Counted from the first letter of the stretch, positions 44,014 to 53,186 are shown. The stretch is 64,000 nt of DNA from Marinomonas ostreistagni (GCF_016888445.1 NZ_JAFEKF010000004.1:124001-188000), one strand, 5' to 3'. The notes: generated by a model not told the origin, from the sequence alone. Numbers and translations: made by a program.

Positions 44014-45845
44014 AGATTGACTCTATAAAACTTAGTGGTTGGCGCTCATATGACTTAAATGGCGTTTCTATAAAAAATTTAAAGTCAATCAATCTAATTA
44101 TTGGGCCAAATAATTCAGGTAAATCTAATCTGGCAAAATATTTTAATTACTTGAAAAGCATAGCTAGTGAAAAACTAGCTGTAGGGGCAGCGATTTCATT
44201 TGCATCTGAACTTGATGAAAGCCAAACATGGAATTGGAGAAAGGAAAGAATTAACTGTGAGATCACACTTTCAAAAGATAATTTAATCACGGGAGATGAA
44301 AAAGTTTCTTATAAAGTAAATGAGAACGAGGTTAGATTGGACTGTTATCATGATGTTAATTCTAATACATCTTTTTTGAATATGAAAGTTAACGATAAGC
44401 CTCTCTTTAATGAAAGTAATTTAATCTGTTCAGATTTTGAAAACGGCAGCTGGATAGATCCGACTGACTATGTAGCAGGGTTTAATGATAACTATTTTTA
44501 TTGGCGGGGGTTCTTAAATTCATTGGTTTTTGTTGACCCTATCCGACATCACTCGCGTAATTCAAAGAATGAGCACAGCTATTACTTTGATGGTGCGGAA
44601 ATTATTAAAGAACTTGATAAGCTGAGATTAGACAGAGCAAACCCATCAAATTGGGCTGGATATAAAAAACAAATCAAGATATGGTTAACTGACATTCTAT
44701 CTGAGCAAGTTGCTAACGTTGACGTTGTAGATAAGGATTTAAATCTTGAATTTGAGTCAGGATTATCTTTTTCTTTAGATCAGTTAGGTACTGGCGTCTC
44801 TCAGATAATAATGCTGTTATCACATCTATGGATTAACAAGGAAGTCAATTTAAACGTATTTCTCGAAGAGCCAGAAGCTAATTTACACCCAGAAGCAGTA
44901 GTTAAACTTATAAGTATTTTTGAAAAAGAGCTAATTAATCATAGGTTCTTTATTACCACTCATTCTCCATCCCTTATTGATTGTCTTAATGAAAAATGGG
45001 CTGTATACAGAACTTTAAAATTGCCCGATGGGTCAAGCTCAATTACTCCTAATGACAATGTAATAAAGTATTATGAAACGTTAGATTCATTGGGCGTGAA
45101 GGCTTCTCAAATACTTCAATCTAATACTGTCTTATGGGTTGAAGGGCCAAGTGATAGAATTTACTTGAAAAAATGGATCGATATTTATTCTGACGGAGAA
45201 CTGAAAGAAGGAAAGGACTATTCATTCTTATACTTTGGAGGTACAAACCTAGCCTCTTTCACAGTTTTAGATGATATTGGCGATAATCTAATTAATATTT
45301 TAAGTACTAGTAGGAAGGCATGCTTGATAGCTGATTCTGATTGTTCCTCGCAAATTGAGCGAGATGATGAGGGTTTTAAAGCATATTTAAGTTCTATGTT
45401 AGACAAGCTTCGAACAGCTAATGATAATAATGCTGGTTTAGATTCAACAGTAGAAGATTATGTAAAGGTGTGGATCACGGAAGGGCGTGAAATTGAGAAT
45501 TATATTTGCAAAAATTTACTCTTTGATATTTTAACTAGCAAAGGATTTAAGCGTGAATCAATTGGTCAGAAAGATAACTATAAAAAACTGTCGTTAAAAA
45601 CAACTCAAGCTTCGGAATTTTTATTTGGGGAGTTTGATTCTTTCGATAAAGCTATCTCCAAATTTTATCAATTCGAAGATGGTAGTCAGCTAGATGATTT
45701 GTCACTTAATAATATTGCTTTGCATTACGCAGGTAAAAAAGTAGTTATTGCTAAGGCATTGGTTGATAGGCTAGATAAAACACATTGTTCGATACTTGAT
45801 TTGGAAGATAAGCTCAAAGATTTAGTTGATTTTATTCGGCGATAG
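44010..45845 (+). CDS. OLD-like ATPase with TOPRIM nuclease domain (HerA-OLD pair, gene 2)
   Basis: The 611-residue protein has an ABC-type AAA ATPase split by a helical insert: Walker A GPNNSGKS (32-39), signature-like region LDQLGTGVSQII (257-266), Walker B VFLEEPEANLHP (283-294) and H-loop TTHSPS (316-321). A TOPRIM domain follows, with EGPSD (378-382), ADSD (441-444) and EGREIENYI (491-499), the acidic residues of OLD-family nucleases. It is coupled to the HerA gene by an ATGA overlap. The pairing recalls Gabija (GajA is OLD-like), but the partner is HerA, not a UvrD helicase. An antiviral role is inferred. Confidence 0.87.
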   Translation: MKIDSIKLSGWRSYDLNGVSIKNLKSINLIIGPNNSGKSNLAKYFNYLKSIASEKLAVGAAISFASELDESQTWNWRKERINCEITLSKDNLITGDEKVSYKVNENEVRLDCYHDVNSNTSFLNMKVNDKPLFNESNLICSDFENGSWIDPTDYVAGFNDNYFYWRGFLNSLVFVDPIRHHSRNSKNEHSYYFDGAEIIKELDKLRLDRANPSNWAGYKKQIKIWLTDILSEQVANVDVVDKDLNLEFESGLSFSLDQLGTGVSQIIMLLSHLWINKEVNLNVFLEEPEANLHPEAVVKLISIFEKELINHRFFITTHSPSLIDCLNEKWAVYRTLKLPDGSSSITPNDNVIKYYETLDSLGVKASQILQSNTVLWVEGPSDRIYLKKWIDIYSDGELKEGKDYSFLYFGGTNLASFTVLDDIGDNLINILSTSRKACLIADSDCSSQIERDDEGFKAYLSSMLDKLRTANDNNAGLDSTVEDYVKVWITEGREIENYICKNLLFDILTSKGFKRESIGQKDNYKKLSLKTTQASEFLFGEFDSFDKAISKFYQFEDGSQLDDLSLNNIALHYAGKKVVIAKALVDRLDKTHCSILDLEDKLKDLVDFIRR

Positions 45846-46437
45846 TTCTTTAGAATAGGTTGTTTGATATGGGTGTGGTTTTGAATTATTAATAATGATT
45901 TTTATAAAAGAATGACAAGATTTTAATAAAAAATATTGGTTTATAAATTAAAATTAAGGAAATAAGGTTTTCTAAAAAGGAAGGCGACTTAGCCGTTAAA
46001 TATTCATATTAAAACTATATCTATTGCTTACGGTTTTAGGCACGACTTGCGCTGCGCAGTTCATAATTTAGGTATTGATTTAGGGCTTCAACACTAGTCT
46101 GCTTTTATGCGAATTATATGTTAACAACATCAACGCTTTCTTTGGTCTTGAGGCCATTTTCCCTTCCACTGTTGCAAAACACTTAATTAGAGTTTGCTAA
46201 TGCTTGCCCCGAATGTATTCGTCGAGGAGCAAAGACAGCTAAGATGCTTCTTCTTTCTGTGCGTATTGCATGGCAATGCAGAGGCATCGAGCAAAAAAAG
46301 GTCTAAAAAAGGGTAGTTATAATCACGAGTCTTGGTATTAATTAGAAAATGGCATAGCTTGAATCCTAAGGGCAGGGGAGCAGTTTTATATGTGTGGTTC
46401 CTGCTGACTAATGGACTAATTGAAGCTGAGGTTTACT
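45846..46437. other. Intergenic region at the right edge of the AT-rich island
   Basis: 592 bp without a supported gene. The first ~200 bp are extremely AT-rich and continue the composition of the HerA-OLD genes; from about 46,120 it returns to that of the core genome, so the island edge probably lies near 46.0-46.15 kb. CCGTTAAATATTC (46012) and GCGAATTATATG (46110) faintly resemble attC ends, but no paired arms are visible. A hairpin (GATGC...GCATC) lies at 46240-46290. Confidence 0.5.
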
Positions 46438-46629
46438 ATGAATAATAAGATTATCGGGATTGTACTTATCGTTGTTGGCGCGGCCTTGGCGCTTTGGGGC
46501 TACAACGTTTATGACGCGGCAGGTTCTGAAATTGATCGTGCACTGACTGGCGATACACCAATGGAAGCGTGGATCGGTATGGTCGGCGGTGCTATCTTGG
46601 CGGCGGTAGGTTTACTGCGCTTGAAATAG
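46438..46629 (+). CDS. DUF3185 family small membrane protein
   Basis: The 63-residue protein has two transmembrane helices: MNNKIIGIVLIVVGAALALWG and IGMVGGAILAAVGLLRL, joined by AAGSEIDRALTGDTPM. This matches DUF3185, a small family of unknown function. The ATG at 46438 follows GAAGCTGAGG. A terminator follows 33 bp after the stop. Confidence 0.8.
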   Translation: MNNKIIGIVLIVVGAALALWGYNVYDAAGSEIDRALTGDTPMEAWIGMVGGAILAAVGLLRLK

Positions 46630-46661
46630 TCAGGCATAGCGAGTCACTGACTTGATACAGT

Positions 46662-46693
46662 AAAAGGGGTTGCTTAATAGCAGCCCCTTTTTT
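46662..46693 (+). terminator. Rho-independent terminator after the DUF3185 gene
   Basis: GGGGTTGC/GCAGCCCC stem with one mismatch, 6-base loop, preceded by A4 and followed by T6. Confidence 0.85.
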
Positions 46694-46736
46694 GTATGTG
46701 TACATAATCTGATATGAGGCGCTGAGGCTAAGAGCG

Positions 46737-47981
46737 CTACGCCAGATTGACGCCCATCTTAACCATCGCAGGCTGTCGCTCGACAAGTACTTCCCCACGG
46801 CGAACCGAGTAGAGCACGTCGGCTTGTTCGCGTATCACTTCCACATCATCACGGCCGTTGAGCACGATAAAGTTGGCGGGCTTGCCGACTTCGATACCGT
46901 ATTGATCCTGGATGTGCATGACTTTGGCGCCGTTGTCGGTGATGAAGTCGAGGGCTTGGCTAAAGTCGTCGTAGCCCATCATATGACAAGCGTGCAGGGC
47001 GAAGTCCACTTGGCGCAGGAGTTTGCCATTGCCAAGGCTGTACCAAGGGTCTTGGATCGAGTCTTGGGCGAGGGCGACGTTGATACCAGCGTTACGCAGC
47101 TCTTTGACGCGGGTAATGCCGCGGCGTTTGGGGAAGGTGTCAAAGCGGCCTTGCAGGTGAATGTTTTCGGTCGGGCAGGAGACAAAGTTAATACCAGACA
47201 TTTTCAGCAAGCGAAACAGTTTGGAGCAGTAGGCGTTGTTGTAGGAGTGCATGGCCACGGTATGACTGGCGGTGACGCGATCGCCTAGGCCGCTCTCTAA
47301 AGCAGCGGTGGCAAGCACTTCTAAAAAGCGCGATTGCTCGTCGTCGATCTCATCGCAGTGTACATCCACTAGCTTATTGTGCTGTTGCGCCAGCTCGATC
47401 ACCCAGCGCATGGATTCAACGCCGTATTCGCGGGTGAATTCAAAATGAGGAATGCCGCCGATAACATCCGCGCCGATGTCCAAAGCTTGCTCCATCAGCG
47501 CTTTGCCATTCGGATAAGACAGGATGCCTTCTTGCGGGAAGGCAACGATCTGTAAGTCTAAGTAGGGCGCTAAGGTTTCTTTTAACGGCACGATGGCTTT
47601 AAGCGCGGTGAGCTCTGGGTCGGTGACGTCTACATGGGTACGAATGTGCTGCACGCCATGGCTGATTAGGAGTTCAGCTGCTTTGCGCACGCGCTGTTGC
47701 ACGTCTTCATGAGTTAGCATTTGTTTGCGCTCGGCCCAGCATTCGATGCCTTCAAATAGGGTGCCGCTTTTGTTCCAGCGCGGTTCACCAGCGGTTAATA
47801 CCGCGTCTAGGTGAATATGTGGCTCGACAAAGGGCGCGCAGAGAAGCTTTTGCTGGGCATCAAGGTCACACTTGCTTTGCTCTGGGCCTACTTGCTGTTG
47901 AATACGGGTAAACACACCTTGCTCACATTCAAGCGTGTACAAAGCATCTGAATGGCGTAAACGTGCATTGATGATCTTCAT
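46737..47981 (-). CDS. codA: Cytosine deaminase-like amidohydrolase with Ser at the E. coli Asp314 position
   Basis: The 414-residue metal-dependent amidohydrolase aligns along its length with E. coli CodA: FVEPHIHLD (metal His pair), IVAFPQEGILSYPNG, HFEFTREYGVES, DVHCDEIDDEQSRF, TASHT, RRGITRV and DPWY. The metal/catalytic Asp is Asp307 (ALAQDSIQDPWY). The next residue is Ser308 where E. coli has Asp314, and the residue before is Gln in place of His. From memory of the literature, changes at Asp314 shift specificity, including toward 5-methylcytosine or 5-fluorocytosine, so the substrate may not be cytosine. The ATG at 47981 follows GGAG; one six codons upstream is possible. No codB transporter is adjacent. 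Confidence 0.83.
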   Translation of the reverse strand: MKIINARLRHSDALYTLECEQGVFTRIQQQVGPEQSKCDLDAQQKLLCAPFVEPHIHLDAVLTAGEPRWNKSGTLFEGIECWAERKQMLTHEDVQQRVRKAAELLISHGVQHIRTHVDVTDPELTALKAIVPLKETLAPYLDLQIVAFPQEGILSYPNGKALMEQALDIGADVIGGIPHFEFTREYGVESMRWVIELAQQHNKLVDVHCDEIDDEQSRFLEVLATAALESGLGDRVTASHTVAMHSYNNAYCSKLFRLLKMSGINFVSCPTENIHLQGRFDTFPKRRGITRVKELRNAGINVALAQDSIQDPWYSLGNGKLLRQVDFALHACHMMGYDDFSQALDFITDNGAKVMHIQDQYGIEVGKPANFIVLNGRDDVEVIREQADVLYSVRRGEVLVERQPAMVKMGVNLA

Positions 47982-48087
47982 GAAATCCAGCTCCTGCATA
48001 GTATTCTTCTCTCAGTGTACGAAGAAGGGCGTGGCGGCGCTAGTCGATAGGCTGTTACAAGGGCATATCTAAAATCACCATTAGATT

Positions 48088-48104
48088 ATGTTATAACGTA
48101 ACAT
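48088..48104. promoter_or_regulatory. Zur-like box upstream of the AztD-like gene
   Basis: ATGTTATAACGTAACAT is a near-palindrome of the kind bound by Zur (GTTATAxxxTAAC core). It lies about 50 bp before the start of a histidine-rich periplasmic protein gene, which fits repression by zinc. Confidence 0.7.
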
Positions 48105-48153
48105 TTTTGCGTATGATGCGTTTTTTCTTTTTACAATCAATGGAGAGATCGCA

Positions 48154-49368
48154 ATGATCAAACGTATTGGCGGCGCAAGTTTGCTTGCGTTAGGACTGTC
48201 GACGCCTGTTTTAGCAGATCATCATGATGAACAAGATGTCACTTTGTACCGCGTATTTGTCGGCGACCATCAAGCCGCGCAAGTGACGGCATTTGATTTA
48301 AATGCCCCAGATAAACGTTGGACGTTTGACACCAAAGGCCAAGTCAAACTCTATCCAGTGGCGAACAATACGGCCGTGGCGGCGGTGCAATCGTTTGACG
48401 ATCAAGTGAACTTTATTCAGACCGGTATCAGCTTCCATGATCATGGTGGTCACTCAGACATCGAGGTGTCAGAACCAAAAGCGATCGAGCCACCTTTAGA
48501 GGGCGCGCAGCCATTCCACTTGTTGGAGCATGCGGGAATGGTTTCCATCAATATGGACCAAGGCGGTTACTCGGTATTACTGGATAGCCATGAGTTGAGC
48601 GAAGGCGAGTTTGAAATGCGCCAAGTTGAGCAAAATCAAGCTCACCATGGTTTCGTGATTCCTTGGGGTGATGATTGGTTTGTCAGCGTTGCCGATGCCC
48701 CAGACGAAACGGGCAAAGCCCATCGTATTGGCGTGCGCACGCTGAACGCAGAGGGTGAGCCAAACAGTGAGATGGTAAAATGTACGAATCTACATGGCGA
48801 ATCTTTTTCGGGCAGTTACCTGGCGCTCGGTTGTAAAGAAGGCGTGCTGACGGTTAAAGAGAGCAATAATGGCCCTGAATACAAGATGTTGTCGTACCCA
48901 GATAGCTTCCCAGAAGGTGAGATGACAGGTCAGTTTATCGGTGCTCAGTCTTACCAAGCTTTCTTAGGCAGCTACGGCAAAAAAGGCATGGTTGTGATCG
49001 ATCCTGCTGATGCGCCGCATCTGCAATTGATCGAGCTACCGTTCCGTCGTGTTGATTTCGCGTTGGACCCTGTGAAAATCCAAAACGGCTACGTACTGAC
49101 AGAAGACGGTAAGCTGCATAAAATCGATATGATGGATGCTGACATTGTGCAAAGCGCTAAAGTGACTCAGCCTTACAGCCTAGAAGGCCACTGGAACGAT
49201 CCACGTCCGCGTCTAGCGATGGCGGGCGATGAAATTCTGTTAACTGATCCTAAGGCGGGCGTGATTCGTCGTATTAATAGCGCTGACTTGACCGAAGTAG
49301 GCACGATCGAAGTCGGTGGTATGCCGTACAACATGACGGTTGTCGGTGGCAGTGGCGTATCCCATTAA
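48154..49368 (+). CDS. AztD-like periplasmic zinc metallochaperone
   Basis: The 404-residue protein has a Sec signal (cleavage after VLA, ~21) followed at once by the metal-binding-looking DHHDEQD. It has a second His cluster, SFHDHGGHSD (~91-100), and a beta-propeller body. This fits the AztD family, known to hand zinc to the AztABC transporter's binding protein AztC. Here no aztABC genes are adjacent; the Zur-like box upstream supports a zinc-starvation role. A strong terminator follows. Confidence 0.75.
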   Translation: MIKRIGGASLLALGLSTPVLADHHDEQDVTLYRVFVGDHQAAQVTAFDLNAPDKRWTFDTKGQVKLYPVANNTAVAAVQSFDDQVNFIQTGISFHDHGGHSDIEVSEPKAIEPPLEGAQPFHLLEHAGMVSINMDQGGYSVLLDSHELSEGEFEMRQVEQNQAHHGFVIPWGDDWFVSVADAPDETGKAHRIGVRTLNAEGEPNSEMVKCTNLHGESFSGSYLALGCKEGVLTVKESNNGPEYKMLSYPDSFPEGEMTGQFIGAQSYQAFLGSYGKKGMVVIDPADAPHLQLIELPFRRVDFALDPVKIQNGYVLTEDGKLHKIDMMDADIVQSAKVTQPYSLEGHWNDPRPRLAMAGDEILLTDPKAGVIRRINSADLTEVGTIEVGGMPYNMTVVGGSGVSH

Positions 49369-49384
49369 TCCCTCCTGCACAACC

Positions 49385-49412
49385 AAACACGGTGCCCAAG
49401 GCACCGTGTTTT
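49385..49412. terminator. Bidirectional terminator between the AztD-like gene and creA
   Basis: AAACACGGTGCC/GGCACCGTGTTT is a 12-bp perfect stem with a CAA loop between convergent genes. Confidence 0.88.
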
Positions 49413-49435
49413 AATTCCTCGCATTACCTCAAGCA

Positions 49436-49903
49436 TTAACGCTGCGGCACGGGCTCAACATAGGCTTGAGTGTTCCATAGCGGCACTGTTGATAGGCTGT
49501 GTTTGAAGCTGCCTTCCGTTTCTTTAGTGGTGTAAGACAAGTACATCAGTGTCTGGTTGTCGGCGTCGTAAATACGGCGCACCTTCATGGTTTTAAAGAA
49601 GATACTCTTGGACTTACGAAACACCACTTCGCCGGAGCTGCTTTTATCAATACCCGCAATCATCGCTGGGGTGATTTCGCCGGTTTGGCGACAGGCAATG
49701 GAGCTGTCACTTGGGTCGGAGAAGCTTAAATTGGCTTCCACTGAGGCAATATGACAGGTGACACCTGGGATTTTGTCATCGGTGAGTTTTTGGATTTTAA
49801 TGTCTTTTAAGGTAAAGATACCTAGCGAGACATCGCCTACTTCATCATCGGAGCAACCAGCCAAGGCAAGCGTAGCGCAGGCGGCGAGCAGTAGTTTTTT
49901 CAT
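49436..49903 (-). CDS. creA: CreA family periplasmic lipoprotein
   Basis: The 155-residue protein has a lipoprotein signal (LALAGC, Cys17) and matches CreA: VSLGIFTLKDIKIQKLTDDKIPGVTCHIA, SDPSDSSIACRQTGEI and FRKSKSIFFKTMKVRRIYD. CreA is conserved in proteobacteria and its function is unknown. E. coli CreA is usually described as a secreted protein; here a lipid-anchored form is predicted. creB, creC and creD are not adjacent. Confidence 0.88.
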   Translation of the reverse strand: MKKLLLAACATLALAGCSDDEVGDVSLGIFTLKDIKIQKLTDDKIPGVTCHIASVEANLSFSDPSDSSIACRQTGEITPAMIAGIDKSSSGEVVFRKSKSIFFKTMKVRRIYDADNQTLMYLSYTTKETEGSFKHSLSTVPLWNTQAYVEPVPQR

Positions 49904-50168
49904 CGTTTTTATCCTTCTTTAGTCAGTACTCAGAGCGTGATGCGTTGGCGCACTTGCTCCTTGCGTATAGCCGCAAGATAACGCCTTTTTTGCACGGAAA
50001 GCAATGCTTTGTCGAGCGCTCAACACACCCAGTGCTGGGCATTTGAGTTTTGCTTTCATGGTATTTCCATGGCTCCCGCTTTGCAGGCTTGCTCTAATTC
50101 GCTAGATTGGTCAGTCAATGTCTATTGTTTGATGTATTACTTGGGACACGCTGTTAGGAGCGCAACTT

Positions 50169-50954
50169 TTGGTCCACTTTACTGCTTATAAAATTCTCGC
50201 GCGTATGGGGTACGCTGCGCGCGGCATCATTTATCTCACCATCGGCGCGCTGGCATTTTTGTCGATCATGGGATTTGGCGATGAGCGCCCAGGCAGCCGT
50301 GGCGCGATTTTAAGTTTGCGCAGCCAGCCCTATGGTGAAGGTTTATTGATTTTGTTGGCAGCAGGTCTGGTGGGTTATGTGGTGTGGCGTTTGATTCAGG
50401 CCATTAATGATTCGGACGAGCATGGTTACTCTATCAAAGGCTTGGCGATCCGCGCAGGCTTGCTGATCAGCGCCGTGTCCCATGGTGCGCTGTGTTATTG
50501 GATCCTTAAGCTTTTATGGTTGACGCAAGAGGACTCGTCGAGCCGCTCGGCTTCGTCGGTGCTGAGTGATTATGTGGCGAGTGAGTTTCAGGTGGTGGTG
50601 TTTGGGGGGATTGGCCTGATTGTGATCGGCATTGGTGTGGCGCATTTGATCAAAGGCTTTCAGGGCGGCTTTAAAGACTATATGGAGTTTCCATCGACTA
50701 AGCGCTTATGGATGGTGCCGATCTGTCAGTTTGGTTTAATGGCGCGCGGAGTTGTGTGGGGCATCGTCGGTTGGATTATTTTGCGCTCGGCGTTTGAAGC
50801 GGGCACCAGTCGCGAGCAAGGCATCAAACAGGCGTTTGAATGGCTGAGCCAAGCGCCCTACGGCAACGAATTGGTGCTGGTCACTGCGGTAGGGTTGTTT
50901 GCCTTTGGCGCTTACAGCTGCCTTGAAACCTTGTATCGACGGGTCGAGAAATAG
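50169..50954 (+). CDS. DUF1206 membrane protein
   Basis: The 261-residue protein has six transmembrane helices arranged as three DUF1206 repeats, each opening with an ARGIIYLTIG- or RGVVWGIVGW-like motif. Function unknown. The start is TTG at 50169, with AGGAG 9 bp upstream; an ATG 12 codons later (MGYAARG) is possible but lacks a ribosome binding site. Confidence 0.82.
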   Translation: MVHFTAYKILARMGYAARGIIYLTIGALAFLSIMGFGDERPGSRGAILSLRSQPYGEGLLILLAAGLVGYVVWRLIQAINDSDEHGYSIKGLAIRAGLLISAVSHGALCYWILKLLWLTQEDSSSRSASSVLSDYVASEFQVVVFGGIGLIVIGIGVAHLIKGFQGGFKDYMEFPSTKRLWMVPICQFGLMARGVVWGIVGWIILRSAFEAGTSREQGIKQAFEWLSQAPYGNELVLVTAVGLFAFGAYSCLETLYRRVEK

Positions 50955-50966
50955 TGCGCCTAAGGC

Positions 50967-51218
50967 CTATTTAGACCAGACCTTACCACCGATAAACTTA
51001 TACGCAGGTGTGCCACGCACCATGGTTTCGCGGGCAAACTCTTTGTCACAGTTTGGACACTGACATGGGGTAGTGGTGAAGTCCTCGACGATGCGCTCTT
51101 TGAAGCATTTTACCAGGGCGCCTTTGCCCCCTTTGCGGTATTTATAAAGCTGGGCCCCACAACCTTGGCAGAAGATGTCGATGGTTTTTGTGGGGCCTTT
51201 TTTGTTGGGTTTCGCCAT
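50967..51218 (-). CDS. Small zinc-ribbon protein
   Basis: The 83-residue basic protein has a zinc-ribbon pattern, CQGCG (17-21) and CQCPNC (53-58), in a Lys-rich context (MAKPNKKGPTKT). It probably binds nucleic acid or another protein; I cannot name a family. It is convergent with the DUF1206 gene. Confidence 0.7.
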   Translation of the reverse strand: MAKPNKKGPTKTIDIFCQGCGAQLYKYRKGGKGALVKCFKERIVEDFTTTPCQCPNCDKEFARETMVRGTPAYKFIGGKVWSK

Positions 51219-51282
51219 GTGTCTCGCTCATTGTCGCCAAAATCTTATTAGCGGCACATGCTGACGACTCCCTTTACACCTG

Positions 51283-52230
51283 TCAACGATTGATCTCAGG
51301 TAGGATGAACTCGCCCATCTCATCGATCACAGATTCGGCGCTGCGGCGGGAGGGCTTGAGATTGACTGCGATATGGCGCACGCCCAGCTCACGATGATGC
51401 TGTAAACGCTCGATCAGGGCTTTGCGACCAATGCGCACAACATTATAAAAACGCTGATAAGGCGCGTCTGGGTTGGGGTCTAAGTCAAAGAACGTGGCGT
51501 AGCCGTAGTGTGTCGGAGTGCGTTCACCCGCGGCGGCTTTTAAGGTCGCGACGATTTCTTGGATGGCGCTTTCGTCGTCTACCGACCAAATCCAAGCGTC
51601 CATATTTTGTGCTAGCCAATCGATCGGCTGGCGCGAGCGGCCCACCGCCATCATCGGTACTCGACCGTTGACAGGTTTGGGGTGCATATCCAAGTTTCCG
51701 CGTAATTCACCACCATACTGGCTAGCAAAGCTCGGGAAAGATTGCTGATGTAGGGTGTTCATCAGCTCCACCGAGTCACGGTAGCGCTCGGCACGTTCGT
51801 TAAAATCAACGCCAAACGCTGGATACTCCACTGGGCGATCGCCCGTCGATAAACCCAAGACAAAGCGACCGTCGGTCAAATGGTCGACCGAGGCAGCTTG
51901 CTTAGCCACATGAATCGGATCACGCAGCGGCAGTACAATTCCAGCAGTGCCTAGGGTGATCGACTCGGTCACTGCGGCCATATAACCGGCGTAGACAAAT
52001 GGATCCAGCATCTGCGCCGCATCACCAAAGTTGGGATCGTAAAACGGCACATCACGTAACCAAATGCTGGCAAAGCCTGCTTGCTCAGTTAGCTGGGCCA
52101 TACGCTGATGCTGTTTAAGGGTAGGGAATGGACTATTGGGATACGCCTCAAGCGGCGTCAGCAAACCAATGGTGAGCTGGTCTTCGGCAAAAACACGGGT
52201 AAAGCTCGCAGGCATTTCAGAGGTAGACAT
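51283..52230 (-). CDS. LLM-class (luciferase-like) flavin oxidoreductase
   Basis: The 315-residue protein is a bacterial luciferase-like TIM barrel: LTIGLLTPLEAY, AEQAGF-type helix (TEQAGFASIWLRDVPF), LGTAGIVLPLRDPIHVAKQAASVDHLTDGRFVLGLSTGD. This fits the BA3436-type subfamily of FMN-dependent oxidoreductases. The substrate is unknown. It stands alone with no flavin reductase nearby. Confidence 0.85.
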   Translation of the reverse strand: MSTSEMPASFTRVFAEDQLTIGLLTPLEAYPNSPFPTLKQHQRMAQLTEQAGFASIWLRDVPFYDPNFGDAAQMLDPFVYAGYMAAVTESITLGTAGIVLPLRDPIHVAKQAASVDHLTDGRFVLGLSTGDRPVEYPAFGVDFNERAERYRDSVELMNTLHQQSFPSFASQYGGELRGNLDMHPKPVNGRVPMMAVGRSRQPIDWLAQNMDAWIWSVDDESAIQEIVATLKAAAGERTPTHYGYATFFDLDPNPDAPYQRFYNVVRIGRKALIERLQHHRELGVRHIAVNLKPSRRSAESVIDEMGEFILPEINR

Positions 52231-52472
52231 ACAGACTCCTAGCTCAGTAAATTGAATTGACGCTAGTGTAGGGGAATCTACTAATAAGATAATCGGCTTC
52301 AGTGTCTATAGATTGGCGAATTTGGTTCTACAGTGACCTTATGAGTTAGACGATTAGATGCTAGTTTTTGCAAGCAAAATGCGCGCATGTCTCTAGTGTT
52401 TATGTATACAATGAAGTACTTCTACAAGTGATTCATTACCTTTAGGTGTTGGCTTAATTAAGGGAATAAAAC

Positions 52473-53000
52473 ATGAAAAAGTTATTACTAGGAGCCGCGG
52501 TAGCTGCGGCAAGTACGTCTGCTTTGGCTGCGCCGATAGACAATTTAGTGGGCGGCTTTGGTTATCTGCATTACAACGAAGAGTTCAGTGGTCAAGATGT
52601 GACGCTGCATGGCGTGTTTGGCTCTTTAGGTTATAAGCACCGTGTGACACAGCAATTTAGCTTAGTGCCAGAAGTGCGCGTTGGCTTGGGCATCGGTGAT
52701 GACACGGCGCGCTACAATAGCCAAGATTTGGATGTTGAGCTGGATGAATTTATTGCTCTCTCACTAAAAGGCCAGTTTGATATCAACCAGCAGCTATACG
52801 TGTTCGCTAATCCGACTTTTGCCCACGGTGGTTTCACCATTCGCGGTGATAACGGCTCGGTATCTGACAGCGATCATGAGCTGGGGCTTGGCTTTGGCGC
52901 AGGCTTTAAAGTGGCGCCTAATGCAGACCTAGAGCTTGCTTACGAGAATTTGGAAGGTACCGACCTGATCGGCGCATCGCTCAAAATCGGGTTTTATTGA
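52473..53000 (+). CDS. Outer-membrane beta-barrel protein
   Basis: The 175-residue protein has a signal peptide (ending ALAA, ~20) and alternating beta-strand pattern of a small eight-stranded barrel. It ends in a C-terminal strand with terminal aromatic (LIGASLKIGFY), the BAM recognition signal. The exact function is unknown; it resembles OmpA/OmpW-size porin-like proteins. The ATG follows GGGAATAAAAC. Its terminator is one of the duplicated elements described next. Confidence 0.82.
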   Translation: MKKLLLGAAVAAASTSALAAPIDNLVGGFGYLHYNEEFSGQDVTLHGVFGSLGYKHRVTQQFSLVPEVRVGLGIGDDTARYNSQDLDVELDEFIALSLKGQFDINQQLYVFANPTFAHGGFTIRGDNGSVSDSDHELGLGFGAGFKVAPNADLELAYENLEGTDLIGASLKIGFY

Positions 53001-53009
53001 TTGATCAGG

Positions 53010-53078
53010 GCTGGAATCTGACCCCTTTTAAAGTGCTAGTAAAAAGCCCCTGTACCACGTGGTACAGGGGCTTTTTGC
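53010..53078 (+). repeat. Left copy of duplicated element with terminator hairpin
   Basis: GCTGGAATCTGACCCCTTTT, a short linker AAGTGCTAGT, then the perfect terminator AAAAAGCCCCTGTACCAC/GTGGTACAGGGGCTTTTT. The same ~68 bp recur at 53862-53929. The first 18-20 bases also recur inverted at 53815-53832. This copy doubles as terminator of the barrel gene. Confidence 0.9.
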
Positions 53079-53186
53079 GTTTTGAAGTTAAGTTTTATTC
53101 TTGAGCAATTTCTGATTGATTAAAAAGTATTCTAATACTAAACTTGTTTTGTACCAATAATGGTACAAATAAGATGGAAGATATCT

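Noticed and set aside
42355..45845. Gabija system
   Set aside because: The OLD-like gene fits GajA broadly, but the partner has HerA/FtsK motifs and not the UvrD-like helicase of GajB.
46000..46130. Possible attC remnants at the right edge of the HerA-OLD island
   Set aside because: GTTAAAT and TTATATG ends occur, but no paired inner arms or matching left end could be found.
46824..47288. 154-codon plus-strand ORF
   Set aside because: It is antisense to the cytosine-deaminase-like gene and has no start signals.
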